Below are positions 8,966 through 18,122 of a stretch of 64,000 bases of DNA, piece after piece; within the stretch, counting starts at the first letter, position 1, and every line of letters begins with the position of its first letter. The stretch is from assembly GCF_000970345.1 (NCBI RefSeq), contig NZ_LAQU01000021.1, positions 1 through 64,000 of the forward strand. Reading direction: 5' to 3'. Made by a program: the position numbers and the translations under genes. The stretch is from Robbsia andropogonis. Its GTDB lineage: Bacteria; Pseudomonadota; Gammaproteobacteria; Burkholderiales; Burkholderiaceae. The notes below the pieces were generated by a model, which made no database searches, was not told where the DNA came from, and worked only from the letters and a program-made list of their open reading frames with translations.

Positions 8966-10024
8966 ATGGAAGTTATATTTCTCGGCGTGCTGCTGCATTT
9001 CATCGGCGGCTTCGCATCAGGCAGTTTTTATATCCCTTATAAAAAAATCAGAGGATGGTCCTGGGAGAGCTACTGGATTGTCGGCGGCCTATTTTCATGG
9101 TTGGTCGTACCATACATCGCAGCCACATTGACGGTCCCGGATTTCACACAGATCATTCGGGATGCAGATAGCGGCACATTGCTATGGACATATTTGTTCG
9201 GTGTACTATGGGGATTTGGTGGTTTAACATTTGGCCTCACGATGCGCTACCTTGGCTTATCGCTGGGTATGTCGATAGTGCTCGGACTGACGTCGGCCTT
9301 GGGCGCATTGATGCCGCCACTGTACCGCGACTTGTTTACGTCCGAGCGACATGGCACCTTGACCGCCATGTTTCATTCCATTGGTGGGCAATGGGTCTTG
9401 TTTGGCGTCGCGGTATCTTTGCTCGGCATTGCCTTATGTGGACGTGCCGGCGCAATCAAGGAAAAAGAAGTCCCGGACGAAACAAAGTTTGAAAGCGTCG
9501 CCGAATTCGCCCTGATCAAAGGCATGATTGTCGCATTGATTTCAGGCATCCTGAGTGCCTGCTTCAGCTACGGCATCTCCTCCGGCAAACCCCTTGCCGA
9601 TGCGGCAATCGCGCACGGCGCAAACAGTTTATTTCAGAACAACGTTACGTTCATGGTGATCATGTGGGGAGGGTTGACCACAAACGCAATCTGGTGCGCC
9701 TTCCTGAACGTTCGCAACAAAAGCTTCAGCGATTATAGGAACCGTCAAACACCTTTACTTGCCAATTACGTATTGGCGGCTTGCGCGGGAACACTGTGGT
9801 TCTTGCAGTTCTTCTTTTATGGGATGGGCGCGAGCCGAATGCATAACGACGCCAGCTCATGGGTGCTACACATGTCATTCATCATCATCGTCTCGAACCT
9901 GTGGGGCCTGGTTTTCCGCGAATGGCGTGGCACAAGTCGGCGCACGCAAAGGGTCCTGATGTTCGGCATAGCCGTCATTCTCGGCTCCATCTGCATGGTC
10001 GGTTACGGCAACTACCTGAGTTGA
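8966..10024 (+). CDS. rhaT: L-rhamnose/proton symporter RhaT
   Basis: 352-residue membrane protein with about ten TM segments and the RhaT family hallmarks: GSFYIPYKKIRGWSWESYW near the N-terminus, WGFGGLTFGLTMRYLG in the middle, and WFLQFFFYGMGASRM toward the C-terminus. RhaT imports L-rhamnose with H+. A strong GGAG site precedes the ATG. It lies between the lactonase (260 bp upstream) and the SDR (72 bp downstream), which fits L-rhamnose uptake followed by oxidation rather than isomerisation; no rhaA, rhaB or rhaD homolog is present in the window. Confidence 0.88.
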   Translation: MEVIFLGVLLHFIGGFASGSFYIPYKKIRGWSWESYWIVGGLFSWLVVPYIAATLTVPDFTQIIRDADSGTLLWTYLFGVLWGFGGLTFGLTMRYLGLSLGMSIVLGLTSALGALMPPLYRDLFTSERHGTLTAMFHSIGGQWVLFGVAVSLLGIALCGRAGAIKEKEVPDETKFESVAEFALIKGMIVALISGILSACFSYGISSGKPLADAAIAHGANSLFQNNVTFMVIMWGGLTTNAIWCAFLNVRNKSFSDYRNRQTPLLANYVLAACAGTLWFLQFFFYGMGASRMHNDASSWVLHMSFIIIVSNLWGLVFREWRGTSRRTQRVLMFGIAVILGSICMVGYGNYLS

Positions 10025-10096
10025 TGGCAATAGCATGGTAGGTAGTACCCCCGTATCAGGCAGTTACCCTGTTTGCTTACGCATTAAGGAGTTGCG

Positions 10097-10867
10097 ATGC
10101 TTCTCAAAGACAAAACAGTCATCATCACCGGCGCATCGCGCGGCATTGGCCGTGCTGCCGCATTGGAGTGCGCACGCCAAGGCGCGATGGTCGTAATAGG
10201 CCATAGCGGCAGCGATGGCGGCAAACGCGCCGCAGCTTCATTGATCGACGACATTACCGCCATTGGCGCTCGCGCCGTTGAGGTTGGTTCCGATGCGGCC
10301 GATCTCGGTACCGGCGACCGTCTGGTCGACGCAGCCGTGGATGCATTTGGTAGTGTCGATGTGTTCGTAAACAATGCCGGAATCTGCCCATTTCATTCAT
10401 TTCTCGATATGCCACGCGAGATTTATCTGAAAACGGTAGACACGAATATGAGCGGTGCCTACTTCGCCGTACAGGCAGCGGCAAAACAGATGAAACAGCA
10501 AGGGCGAGGCGGTGCAATCATTGCCGTCAGCTCGATCAGTGCCTTGGTCGGCGGCGGTATGCAAACGCATTACACGCCGACGAAAGCCGGTCTGCTGTCC
10601 CTGATGCAATCCTGCGCCATCGCGCTCGGCCCTTACGGCATTCGCTGTAATGCGGTGCTACCAGGCACAATCGCCACCGATATCAATAAAGAGGATCTGA
10701 GCGACGTGGAGAAACGAGAAAGAATGATCCAGCGAACGCCGCTTGGGCGCCTGGGAGAACCGGAAGATCTGGCAGGACCAATCGTTTTCCTGGCCTCCGA
10801 TATGGCGCGCTATGTTACGGGCGCATCCCTCTTGGTGGACGGCGGGTGTTTTGTGAATTTGCAATAA
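10097..10867 (+). CDS. SDR family oxidoreductase, probable L-rhamnose 1-dehydrogenase
   Basis: 256-residue classical short-chain dehydrogenase. It shows the NAD(P)-binding TGASRGIGR, the NNAG motif, the catalytic Ser in AVSSIS, YTPTK (Tyr-x3-Lys) and C-terminal VTGASLLVDGGC. TAAGGAG precedes the ATG. With RhaT and the lactonase it would form the first steps of the non-phosphorylating route: L-rhamnose to L-rhamnono-lactone, then L-rhamnonate. L-rhamnonate dehydratase and aldolase are not in the window. Sequence alone cannot separate this from other sugar or 3-oxoacyl SDRs; the assignment rests on the neighbours. Confidence 0.7.
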   Translation: MLLKDKTVIITGASRGIGRAAALECARQGAMVVIGHSGSDGGKRAAASLIDDITAIGARAVEVGSDAADLGTGDRLVDAAVDAFGSVDVFVNNAGICPFHSFLDMPREIYLKTVDTNMSGAYFAVQAAAKQMKQQGRGGAIIAVSSISALVGGGMQTHYTPTKAGLLSLMQSCAIALGPYGIRCNAVLPGTIATDINKEDLSDVEKRERMIQRTPLGRLGEPEDLAGPIVFLASDMARYVTGASLLVDGGCFVNLQ

Positions 10868-10880
10868 AACAGAAAAACGT

Positions 10881-10913
10881 GCCAATATGGCCTTTCAGCG
10901 CACAAAGTGCGCT
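10881..10913. terminator. Candidate terminator hairpins between converging genes
   Basis: A perfect stem-loop AGCGCAC-AAA-GTGCGCT (10897-10913) and a small GCCA-ATA-TGGC stem (10881-10891) lie between the SDR stop (10867) and the flp stop (10913-10915). There is no clean U-tract on the plus strand; on the minus strand T-rich DNA follows after some 20 bp. The position between convergent genes supports a terminator role. Confidence 0.4.
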
Positions 10914-11083
10914 CAGCTGTTCCGTACAAACGTGAACAGATTGGAAATCAGGCCCGCGATTGTCGTCCTATAGTTCGTACCCAGACCAACGAGCGCCATC
11001 ACGGCGATTCCAGCTAGCAAGGTATATTCAATTGCGCTGATGCCGCGTTCGTCACGGACGAACAATTTTAGAAACTTCGACAT
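10913..11083 (-). CDS. flp: Flp family type IVb pilin (distal copy)
   Basis: 56-residue Flp/Fap pilin. The short basic leader MSKFLKLFVRDERG precedes the prepilin cleavage site; the mature part starts ISAIEY, with the conserved Glu-Tyr pair, then one hydrophobic helix. The ATG at 11083 was chosen because the leader then matches the second pilin at 24774-24956, which also begins MSKF and contains FVRDERG. It stands alone beyond the tadG end of the Tad locus, separated by a TerC-family gene on the opposite strand, and probably has its own promoter. Confidence 0.88.
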   Translation of the reverse strand: MSKFLKLFVRDERGISAIEYTLLAGIAVMALVGLGTNYRTTIAGLISNLFTFVRNS

Positions 11084-11391
11084 GACGCCATTCCAGGGAG
11101 CAAAGCCCACGTTACCCAACGACTCGGGAAGATAATAAACGCCCCGGAAAAACGGGTGTTAGACTTCGTTTCGAAAAGTCCGGCGTTCGACGGATTATAC
11201 CGAACTCGCCCTACAGTGTAAGCAAATGTAATTTTAGATCGTGCAGCGGTCGATGTTACGCCGCAACGCATTCTCGGCCGCTGTTTGGCAATATGCGCCA
11301 TTTTTGGGAATGATCGCCTTGCACAATTAACCCAGTGCCCGGCAAAATGCGGTACGGTCTGATTTACTCCTTGTCACATTCCCTTTCGCTT

Positions 11392-12132
11392 ATGAATTTC
11401 CCGTCGCAGGCCGATGCGTATCATTTCGCATTTGCAGGCGTCCAGTGGAGCCTGATCCTCCAATTGCTTATTCTCGACATCACGCTCGGACTAAACAATA
11501 TTGTTGGTATCGCTCCGGTATGTGCGTCGATACCCCGTGGCCAACGCCGTCGCGTGCTGGTGCGCGCTTGTATCAGTGCATTTCTATTACGGGTGACAAT
11601 GCTAACGGCTGCGCAAGCGTTGACGCTGGTACCACACCTGTCGTTTTTTGCGGGTATCTACCTCTGCTACCTTGCCTATCGCCTCGTTGTGGAGCACCGC
11701 CCACATCGCGAACCCGTGGCGGACTCGATCCCCGTCATCCGCCCTACAAGGAATCAGTGGCGTATCGCCGGGACCATTGCCTTTGTCGATGCGTCATTAA
11801 GTATCGACAACGTTATTGCACTCGCTGCGGCAATTCACGCGCTGCAGGGCGCGAACATGGTGCTCACGCCCGTTTTTCAAGACACCATAGGCTCCGGCGC
11901 ATCCACTCTCTCGGTATCGATCATGGGACTCTTGTATGCCGCCACCGCTGTCGCCATCAGTATCCCGTTGGTGCTGACAAGTGCTGTCGCGATCGCCCCT
12001 GTGCTCAATCGATCGCGCTGGCTGACCTGGGGCGGCGCGGTGCTCCTTGCATGGGCCGGCATCAGCGTAGCCGTCGCGGATTCCTGGTTCCAGGAGACGT
12101 TGCGATGGATACAACGTCTCCACGGACATTAG
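11392..12132 (+). CDS. TerC/YjbE-family integral membrane protein
   Basis: About 246 residues with seven or so TM segments. The TerC family is linked to metal ion (often Mn2+) export or tellurite resistance. The two internal repeats carry acidic/amide membrane motifs: LDITLGLNNIVGIAP in the first helix and DASLSIDNVIAL in the fourth. Start uncertain: ATG at 11392 puts about 15 residues before TM1; ATG at 11347 and GTG at 11335 are in frame, and none has a clear ribosome site. I found no yybP-ykoY Mn2+ riboswitch in the 300 bp upstream. It is transcribed against the Tad operon and appears unrelated to it. Confidence 0.75.
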   Translation: MNFPSQADAYHFAFAGVQWSLILQLLILDITLGLNNIVGIAPVCASIPRGQRRRVLVRACISAFLLRVTMLTAAQALTLVPHLSFFAGIYLCYLAYRLVVEHRPHREPVADSIPVIRPTRNQWRIAGTIAFVDASLSIDNVIALAAAIHALQGANMVLTPVFQDTIGSGASTLSVSIMGLLYAATAVAISIPLVLTSAVAIAPVLNRSRWLTWGGAVLLAWAGISVAVADSWFQETLRWIQRLHGH

Positions 12133-12219
12133 CCAATTACAGCGCATCTTTATCACACAAGCGAGTAATCTTACTGCACCGTGGCGCGCCAATGCGCAAG
12201 CGCAAAAGCCTTTCGACGA

Positions 12220-14052
12220 TTACTGCGTCAGGCGCAATATTCCCAGGTTACCTGCGATCTGGTTGAAGATCGTATTCAATGAAGCGTTATCTGGTGCGTG
12301 ATAGTAGTTGCCGCTGGTGGCACAACTTTGCATGGTCGCCTGAGCCACGTTTGACACCGATCCAAACGTGATGGCATAGATCGTAATGCCGCTATTCTTG
12401 ATCGCCGTACACGCGGCTAGCTGGAAGGTATTGATATCGTCCGGCCAGCCGTCACCGCCCGATTGCAACGTGTTGTTATGCAGCTCGATCGAATCCATCC
12501 GACCGTTGGAGAGCGTCGTGCCGTCATTCCGGACCACTGTTGGGGCAGTCAATGTTCCGTCACCCACACCCGATAGACCGTTGAAATAGAGATCATTCGG
12601 TGTAAGGTATTGCACCCCTACATCGTTTTCGCCATCAGTCAACACGATCATTACCCGTTGCAGGCCGGTTGTCGTTTCCGGCTTAGGGAAACTTGTATCG
12701 GTGTTCACCCACCCATTTCCGGAACCGGCAATCGCTTGCGACCAGGTGGACGAAAGCATGCGCCAGCCCCACAGCACACCGACCGGAATAATGGTCGAAC
12801 CATTAGGCGTCATGTTGCTGATCGCTGTCTTCAATGTGTTCGAGTTACTGGTCAGGAACGTCACAGGCTGAGAAATACAGTCCGTATTCTGAGACACTGA
12901 TTCATCGTAAAGGTTGTACGACGATGAAGTATCCCAGTAATACGTAATGCCATTGCCAACAGCGTCCCCAGAAAACCCACAATAGTTGGGCACCCCGTTG
13001 GACAACGTTATGGAACCGCCTATTGGCAGACCATACACAGTCGATGCGTTGAAGGTATTGGTACACAAGGTACCGTTGCTAATACCATTTCGCCCGATTG
13101 AACGGGAGTAGTCACGTGTTGTCAGACCGCTAGGTGGAACGTTGTAGTAATAAGGCGTAAACTTCGTCGACGAATTCGGTGTATAGGCCTGCGGGTACAG
13201 ATACTTGGTCGATGCTGTCCGCGGTTCAGCCACGCAACCGCCCCAGTTAGCCATGTTCACGCCGTTGCTGTTGTAGCTGAACGTCTGCGACAACCAAGAC
13301 CCGCTGGTAGACAATGCACCCTTCACGTTGACGGTGCTAGCGAAGGGTACGAGGCCAATGTACGTATTCGTCGAAGTGGACGTCAATAGATTAGCGATCA
13401 ACGTGTTCGCGGCGGCCTTCAGGCCATCCATCTTGCTCGCGCTTGAGCCAGTGGCCGCTGCTTGTGCCATCGATCCCGTGTTATCGAGGACCATGACCAG
13501 TTCAAGCGTACTTTGCGGGATGCTGACGACGGTGTTCGTTACCGTCAGATTCGCGGTCGAGCCGGAAGTGGAACTCGTGCCGATAACCGAACTACCTTGC
13601 AAACCAAACGCACTCGTGACTGCATTGGGCGCAATCAACCCGACGGTGCCCGTTACCTTCAGTGAGAAGGTCTGCTGGGTTGACGGCGTCCCACTGATTG
13701 TGAGGACAAAATTCGATGCCGGGATAGAGGAGTCGGCGCCATCTCCTTGGGCGTTGGCTTTATAGTAATTTGCCGCATCCGCTTGCAGTTGTGCCGTAGT
13801 AAGCGAGGTCTTTCTAGCCGATAACGCCGTCGCGATAGATGCGACGTCGATGGCGTTTTGCGTTCGCGACTGACTCCAGCCATACTCGATCAGCGACACC
13901 ATTCCGGTCATCGCCAGCACGAGCATGCCACCCATCACGGCAAACATCAGGGTGACGGCGCCACCTTCGTCCGCCACCCATGTGGATTGCGGTGCAATAC
14001 TACCCGATGTCGTGTCACGCAGCACCGGTGCTGGAGCGAAGACTGTCTTCAT
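12220..14052 (-). CDS. tadG: TadG-like pilus assembly protein with von Willebrand A domain
   Basis: 610-residue protein with a TadE/TadG-type N-terminal membrane segment (about residues 33-55, after a DEGG motif) and a large extracytoplasmic part. The vWA domain begins near residue 185 with the metal-ion site LVMVLDNTGSM (Asp ~190) and ends in the C-terminal quarter (VLTDGEND, AITFG). TadG proteins are minor components of the Flp pilus machinery thought to act at the envelope. It is the last gene of the tad operon, 3 bp after tadF. The 3' end is followed by ~90 bp and the convergent TerC gene. Confidence 0.88.
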   Translation of the reverse strand: MKTVFAPAPVLRDTTSGSIAPQSTWVADEGGAVTLMFAVMGGMLVLAMTGMVSLIEYGWSQSRTQNAIDVASIATALSARKTSLTTAQLQADAANYYKANAQGDGADSSIPASNFVLTISGTPSTQQTFSLKVTGTVGLIAPNAVTSAFGLQGSSVIGTSSTSGSTANLTVTNTVVSIPQSTLELVMVLDNTGSMAQAAATGSSASKMDGLKAAANTLIANLLTSTSTNTYIGLVPFASTVNVKGALSTSGSWLSQTFSYNSNGVNMANWGGCVAEPRTASTKYLYPQAYTPNSSTKFTPYYYNVPPSGLTTRDYSRSIGRNGISNGTLCTNTFNASTVYGLPIGGSITLSNGVPNYCGFSGDAVGNGITYYWDTSSSYNLYDESVSQNTDCISQPVTFLTSNSNTLKTAISNMTPNGSTIIPVGVLWGWRMLSSTWSQAIAGSGNGWVNTDTSFPKPETTTGLQRVMIVLTDGENDVGVQYLTPNDLYFNGLSGVGDGTLTAPTVVRNDGTTLSNGRMDSIELHNNTLQSGGDGWPDDINTFQLAACTAIKNSGITIYAITFGSVSNVAQATMQSCATSGNYYHAPDNASLNTIFNQIAGNLGILRLTQ

Positions 14053-14055
14053 GGC

Positions 14056-14742
14056 TTACTCCAGACTTTGGTCTTTCAGTGGCAGGGGCACATTCGTACG
14101 CGGCCTGGCGTATACGCGCTTGTACAAAGTCGTTTTCCCCGGTGCCGAAGGCCAGAAGCCGCGCACCAGCGGGAACGGATCGTAGACATAGAACACTTCA
14201 ACGACGATTGCCGAATCGCCACTGCGGAATGGCCAATACGTCGGCAGAATCGTCGACGTCGTTTCCTTGGTCACCGCCTTGGATGTGTTCCATGGTGCCG
14301 ATGCCTGCCACCAGATCTTGGGGGTGCCCGCCGTCGTAGCGGTATTGGGTGTCGTAGAGGTACAAAGTGGACTGTCACATACGGAAGTGATGATCACGCC
14401 ACCATTTGTCGACAGTGCGAGTGGCTGGGCGATCAAATTAGCAGCGTTCCATACCGATCCGAGGGCATTCGCGTTGGTTGTCCCGGTGTCATTGAACACA
14501 GTCGTCATCATCGACAGTGAATCGGCCAACATAAAGGCCGTGTGTTCGACCGTACTCTGGGTCCGCATGAAATTATAAATGTCGAGAAAGCCCAACAGCA
14601 CCATCAGCATAAGTGGCATGATGATGGCAAGTTCGAGCGACGCGGCGCCGCGCTCCAACAGCGACCCACGCCTCACGCGACGTCCCCTGGCCCCGATGCG
14701 CAGGACATCCGCCTGCCGCCTTTCAATGGAGAAATGGGTCAT
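14056..14742 (-). CDS. tadF: TadF/TadE-like pseudopilin of the Tad pilus
   Basis: 228-residue protein with a basic leader to about residue 31 and a prepilin-like junction ERGAASLELAIIMPLMLMVLLGFLDI, where Glu five residues past the Gly matches the TadE/TadF pseudopilin consensus cleaved by TadV. One N-terminal TM helix, the rest periplasmic. Its start overlaps the tadE stop by 4 bp (ATGA, 14739-14742). TadE and TadF are minor pilins needed for Flp pilus assembly; which of the two neighbouring genes is E or F is assigned by order. Confidence 0.82.
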   Translation of the reverse strand: MTHFSIERRQADVLRIGARGRRVRRGSLLERGAASLELAIIMPLMLMVLLGFLDIYNFMRTQSTVEHTAFMLADSLSMMTTVFNDTGTTNANALGSVWNAANLIAQPLALSTNGGVIITSVCDSPLCTSTTPNTATTAGTPKIWWQASAPWNTSKAVTKETTSTILPTYWPFRSGDSAIVVEVFYVYDPFPLVRGFWPSAPGKTTLYKRVYARPRTNVPLPLKDQSLE

Positions 14743-15254
14743 TTTTCGTTCTGCACCATGAACTTACGCGAGAAAGTCAGGGTATTGATACCGAATACTT
14801 TCAATATCCCGGTCATCCCTGTAGTAGTCAACGTGACCGAATACACGACAATATCGCCGTACGTACCTTGGCTACCCGACGTGCCTCCTGTCCCTGCGCT
14901 CGCCGCGCCATAGCTAGAATACGAGACGGTGGAGTAAGACATTGTCGTGCCGGGCAGCTTCAACCAAGGTCCCATAACGCGATTCAGTACCGCCAGGGTT
15001 TGCGCGTCACGCGTGCTGTTCGCTGGCACCGTTGTAGTCATGCCAGCCCGCCCGGCTTGCTGGGTTGCTGTCTGGAGAGTCGCGTCCATCATCATGTCGA
15101 AACTGATTTCGAACGACGCCAGTACGACCAGCATCATGAATGGCGCAGCCACCGCAAACTCGATAGCCGTAACACCGCGCTCCTCGCGAGCAAACTTGCT
15201 AACGAGATCGCGCAGACGTGGCACGACGCCAAACCGGTGGCAAGAAGACCTCAT
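14739..15254 (-). CDS. tadE: TadE-like pseudopilin
   Basis: 171-residue pseudopilin. Basic leader, then EERG followed by VTAIEFAVAAPFMMLVVLASFEI, the TadE-like cleavage and membrane motif with Glu at +5. The C-terminal part is Ser/Thr/Gly-rich (about residues 110-135) and periplasmic. It overlaps tadD upstream and tadF downstream by 4 bp each, so translation is coupled throughout this part of the operon. Confidence 0.85.
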   Translation of the reverse strand: MRSSCHRFGVVPRLRDLVSKFAREERGVTAIEFAVAAPFMMLVVLASFEISFDMMMDATLQTATQQAGRAGMTTTVPANSTRDAQTLAVLNRVMGPWLKLPGTTMSYSTVSYSSYGAASAGTGGTSGSQGTYGDIVVYSVTLTTTGMTGILKVFGINTLTFSRKFMVQNEK

Positions 15255-16177
15255 TTCATATCCCGCGTATCAGTCAAGGGACCACGCAGTTGCGTCAACG
15301 GTGCGGAAATCACGCCAGACTGCCCGTCCGGCGATGCCGCGCTGTGATAGCCACGATGAGTGCGCAGATATTCGTAGTACTTCAAGTTATTGTTGACGTC
15401 TTCCCGCGACATGTTCTGTTGTGTCAAAAGTTCCGTTGCCACTTTGTCATCACCCAGCATGGCGTAAGCCAGCGCCAGGTCATCTTTCGCCTGCGGTGGC
15501 GCCGCGGGAAAGCGTGTAACGTCCAATAGCACAACGGTCGCGGCCTTTGGATCGCCCCCGCTCAGTAACGACATACCAAGGTTTGTCGCCAAATAAGGGT
15601 CACCGGGATTTGCAACGAGTGCTTGCCGTAAAACGGCTTGCGCCCCGGCATGATCACCGCTCATGTCCAACGCGGTACCCAGACCCGCGGCGGCCGCGGA
15701 ATTATTCGGGGACATCGTCAGCGCCAAGCGATACATCCGAATCGCTTCGTCGAACTTACGTTGACGAATTGCTATGCGTCCGAGATCGACAATCGGCTCA
15801 AGCTCATTCGGGGCAAGTTGATGCGCATGTTCGTACAGCACCGCCGCTCGCGTGAAATCACCGACGGCATACAGCGTGTCACCCAGCCCCACCAGCCCTT
15901 CGACCGAATCCGGATTATTGGCGACAAGCCGTTCGTAAATCGTGCGCGCCATCTGCATATCGCCGTGCGCCAGCGCAATTTTCGCAATCCGTACTTCTTC
16001 GGCCGGTGTTGCCTGCGACTTCAGCGGTCCTGACGCCGTTCCCGAGGCATGCACCGTCATTTGCGTCGTGCAAGCGCTCGTTGCGATCAGGAATGCACAT
16101 CCGACAATCAACCAGAGCGGCCGAGAGCACTTTCGCGGCAGAGGAGACAACCACGGCATCGAGGGTTTCTGGCTCAT
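15251..16177 (-). CDS. tadD: TadD-like TPR protein (probable lipoprotein)
   Basis: 308-residue tetratricopeptide protein. A signal-type segment ends in LIATSAC at about residue 36, a weak lipobox, followed by at least four TPR units (for example EGLVGLGDTLYAVGDFTRAA and LGTALDMSGDHAGA). TadD proteins are outer-membrane pilotin-like lipoproteins for the RcpA secretin in Tad systems. It overlaps tadC upstream and tadE downstream by 4 bp. Confidence 0.85.
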   Translation of the reverse strand: MSQKPSMPWLSPLPRKCSRPLWLIVGCAFLIATSACTTQMTVHASGTASGPLKSQATPAEEVRIAKIALAHGDMQMARTIYERLVANNPDSVEGLVGLGDTLYAVGDFTRAAVLYEHAHQLAPNELEPIVDLGRIAIRQRKFDEAIRMYRLALTMSPNNSAAAAGLGTALDMSGDHAGAQAVLRQALVANPGDPYLATNLGMSLLSGGDPKAATVVLLDVTRFPAAPPQAKDDLALAYAMLGDDKVATELLTQQNMSREDVNNNLKYYEYLRTHRGYHSAASPDGQSGVISAPLTQLRGPLTDTRDMK

Positions 16178-17142
16178 TGCTGATTCACATAGGAGAGCAA
16201 CTGGATAACCGCGGGGCCAGCCGAAATCACGACCACTGCGGGCAAAATAAAAACCAACATCGGTAACACCATCTTTGGCGCCAGTTTCGCAGCCTTCTCT
16301 TCAAGATTCACGATATGGGCCAGACGCTCGGTACGCGAAAGTGTCCGTAGCGCTTGTGTAATCGGCGTCCCGTAACGCATCGACTGAATCAATGTCCCGA
16401 TCAATGCTTTGATCGAAGGCAGATCCACACGTTTTCCCAAGGCATGAAGTGCCGTGGCCGTATCCCCGGACAATTTCAGCTCGTCGGCCGTCAAGGCAAA
16501 CTCTTGCGCCAGCGGCGGGCAGATATTGGTCATTTCATCGGCAACACGGCGCAAGCTCAATACAAAGCTATTACCGGCATTCGTACAAATCACCAGCAAG
16601 TCCAGCGCATCCGGCAAATAACCGGAAATCGCCTTCATGCGACGTGCTCCAATCCACATCAAGACGTATTCGGGGAGGATCATGCCAACCATGAACGCGC
16701 CGAGCATCGCCACGCCCCGCGCAGCGGGAAAGCTGCCGACGAGTGGCAAGCGGGACCCCATCAAGATAGTCGTCACGGCAACAATGACGCCAAACGAGAA
16801 TTTGATCGCCAACACGATCGACACCGCGTTCCGACTCCGCATGCCGGCTTTCAGGACCGTGCCTTGCAATTTCGCACGGGTCTTTGCGTCGAACAACGGC
16901 ATCTTGTCGCCAAACGTGGCGAGGCGACGCGCCAATCCGCTAAAGCGCCCTGATCCCCCGGCATGTTCGTCCTCGAGGACCGCCAATGCGTTCTCGTCTT
17001 GTTGATCGATTGCGGCCAGTCGCGCGCGTTCTCCGATGCGGCTACGCGCACTACCATGCTTCACCATCCACCACACAGCCAATGCAAGAAAACCGGCAAG
17101 CATGATCGACAAATTAATCAAGATATCGAGTTCATGTTTCAT
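16174..17142 (-). CDS. tadC: TadC inner-membrane platform protein of the Tad pilus
   Basis: 322-residue type II secretion F-domain protein (GspF-like). It has an N-terminal TM helix, a cytoplasmic loop, two central TM helices around residues 100-150, the T2SSF domain (LPDALDLLVICTNAGNSF, RMKAISG) and a C-terminal TM (LPMLVFILPAVVVISAGPAV). With TadB it forms the inner-membrane platform moved by the TadA ATPase. It overlaps tadB and tadD by 4 bp each. Confidence 0.9.
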   Translation of the reverse strand: MKHELDILINLSIMLAGFLALAVWWMVKHGSARSRIGERARLAAIDQQDENALAVLEDEHAGGSGRFSGLARRLATFGDKMPLFDAKTRAKLQGTVLKAGMRSRNAVSIVLAIKFSFGVIVAVTTILMGSRLPLVGSFPAARGVAMLGAFMVGMILPEYVLMWIGARRMKAISGYLPDALDLLVICTNAGNSFVLSLRRVADEMTNICPPLAQEFALTADELKLSGDTATALHALGKRVDLPSIKALIGTLIQSMRYGTPITQALRTLSRTERLAHIVNLEEKAAKLAPKMVLPMLVFILPAVVVISAGPAVIQLLSYVNQQ

Positions 17143-18122
17143 CGCGAGGTATCCAATTTCGACATCTTCGTAATGACGATCACACCAAAGATCATCGCGA
17201 TAGCGGCGGCGCTCAGCAGCTTGTGTCCGGACTCCGTGGTGAAGAGCACGAGCAGGTAATCGTAGTTAAGGAAGTACATCCCACCCATCACCGCGAAGGG
17301 CAATGCAATAAGGATCTTGGTCGTGATTCGCGCTTCACCGGTCAGCGCCTTGGTCTTCTGTCGGATTTCGCGGCGCGTACGGACGATGTTGGCGAGATTA
17401 TCCAACGTCTCGCCCAACTGACCGCCTGTTTCACGCTGCAATGTCAGGCACACGCAGAAGAACGCAAAATCGGCTATTTCAATACGGCGTGTCGCCGTCT
17501 CCAACACGTCCGTGATATCACGCCCCACTTGCAATGAGTCCGCCATGATGCGGAACTCGCCGCTCAGCGGCGCCGGCGATTCATCCGCCACGGTGGCGAT
17601 CACCTGCGTGACGGGAACACCGGCGCGAACTGCACGGAGAATCGTATCGATGGCATCCGGAAACGCTTCTAGGAACCGACGACGGAATCGCTCCACCAGC
17701 ATACGATAGGTTGCAATCACCGCCAACGGCATCTCCACGACGACCGATATCACACGCACCCAGCCTGGAATCGGTACGAGCTTCGCGGCGATCAACGACT
17801 CGACAAGAACGATTATTGCCACACCGAAAATGATCTTCAGGCCATTCTTTCCGGCCACCGTCGATAAACGGATCAGTTTTGGCGTCATGTACGTTGCCCA
17901 CAAACCCTCTTCCGGCCTGTCGACGGTGAACAGCACTTCGTCCTGTTTTGGTTTCCTGGAACGCCTCGATTTTTCCTTCTCGATGCCGAATTCGCCTTCC
18001 ACCCGCTGCCGGATGCGGGCATCGGGTAGTTGCTTGCGCAAGTCCTGTAACAACAGCACCATCGCGCCGACAATGAACGTCAGCAGCGCAGCAAGCAGCG
18101 GGATGATCGTATCGAGCGTCAT
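17139..18122 (-). CDS. tadB: TadB inner-membrane platform protein of the Tad pilus
   Basis: 327-residue GspF-like platform protein: one N-terminal TM helix, a basic cytoplasmic stretch, two central TM helices, then the T2SSF domain with FPDAIDTILRAVRAGVPVTQ and FCVCLTLQRETGGQLGETLDNLA. The ATG at 18122 was preferred to upstream starts because it forms an ATGA overlap with the tadA stop (18119-18122), as between the other genes of the operon. Partner of TadC. Confidence 0.9.
   Translation of the reverse strand: MTLDTIIPLLAALLTFIVGAMVLLLQDLRKQLPDARIRQRVEGEFGIEKEKSRRSRKPKQDEVLFTVDRPEEGLWATYMTPKLIRLSTVAGKNGLKIIFGVAIIVLVESLIAAKLVPIPGWVRVISVVVEMPLAVIATYRMLVERFRRRFLEAFPDAIDTILRAVRAGVPVTQVIATVADESPAPLSGEFRIMADSLQVGRDITDVLETATRRIEIADFAFFCVCLTLQRETGGQLGETLDNLANIVRTRREIRQKTKALTGEARITTKILIALPFAVMGGMYFLNYDYLLVLFTTESGHKLLSAAAIAMIFGVIVITKMSKLDTSR

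Noticed and set aside
11084-11391. Possible yybP-ykoY Mn2+ riboswitch before the TerC-family gene
   Set aside because: Such genes often carry it, but the conserved loop sequences were not found.
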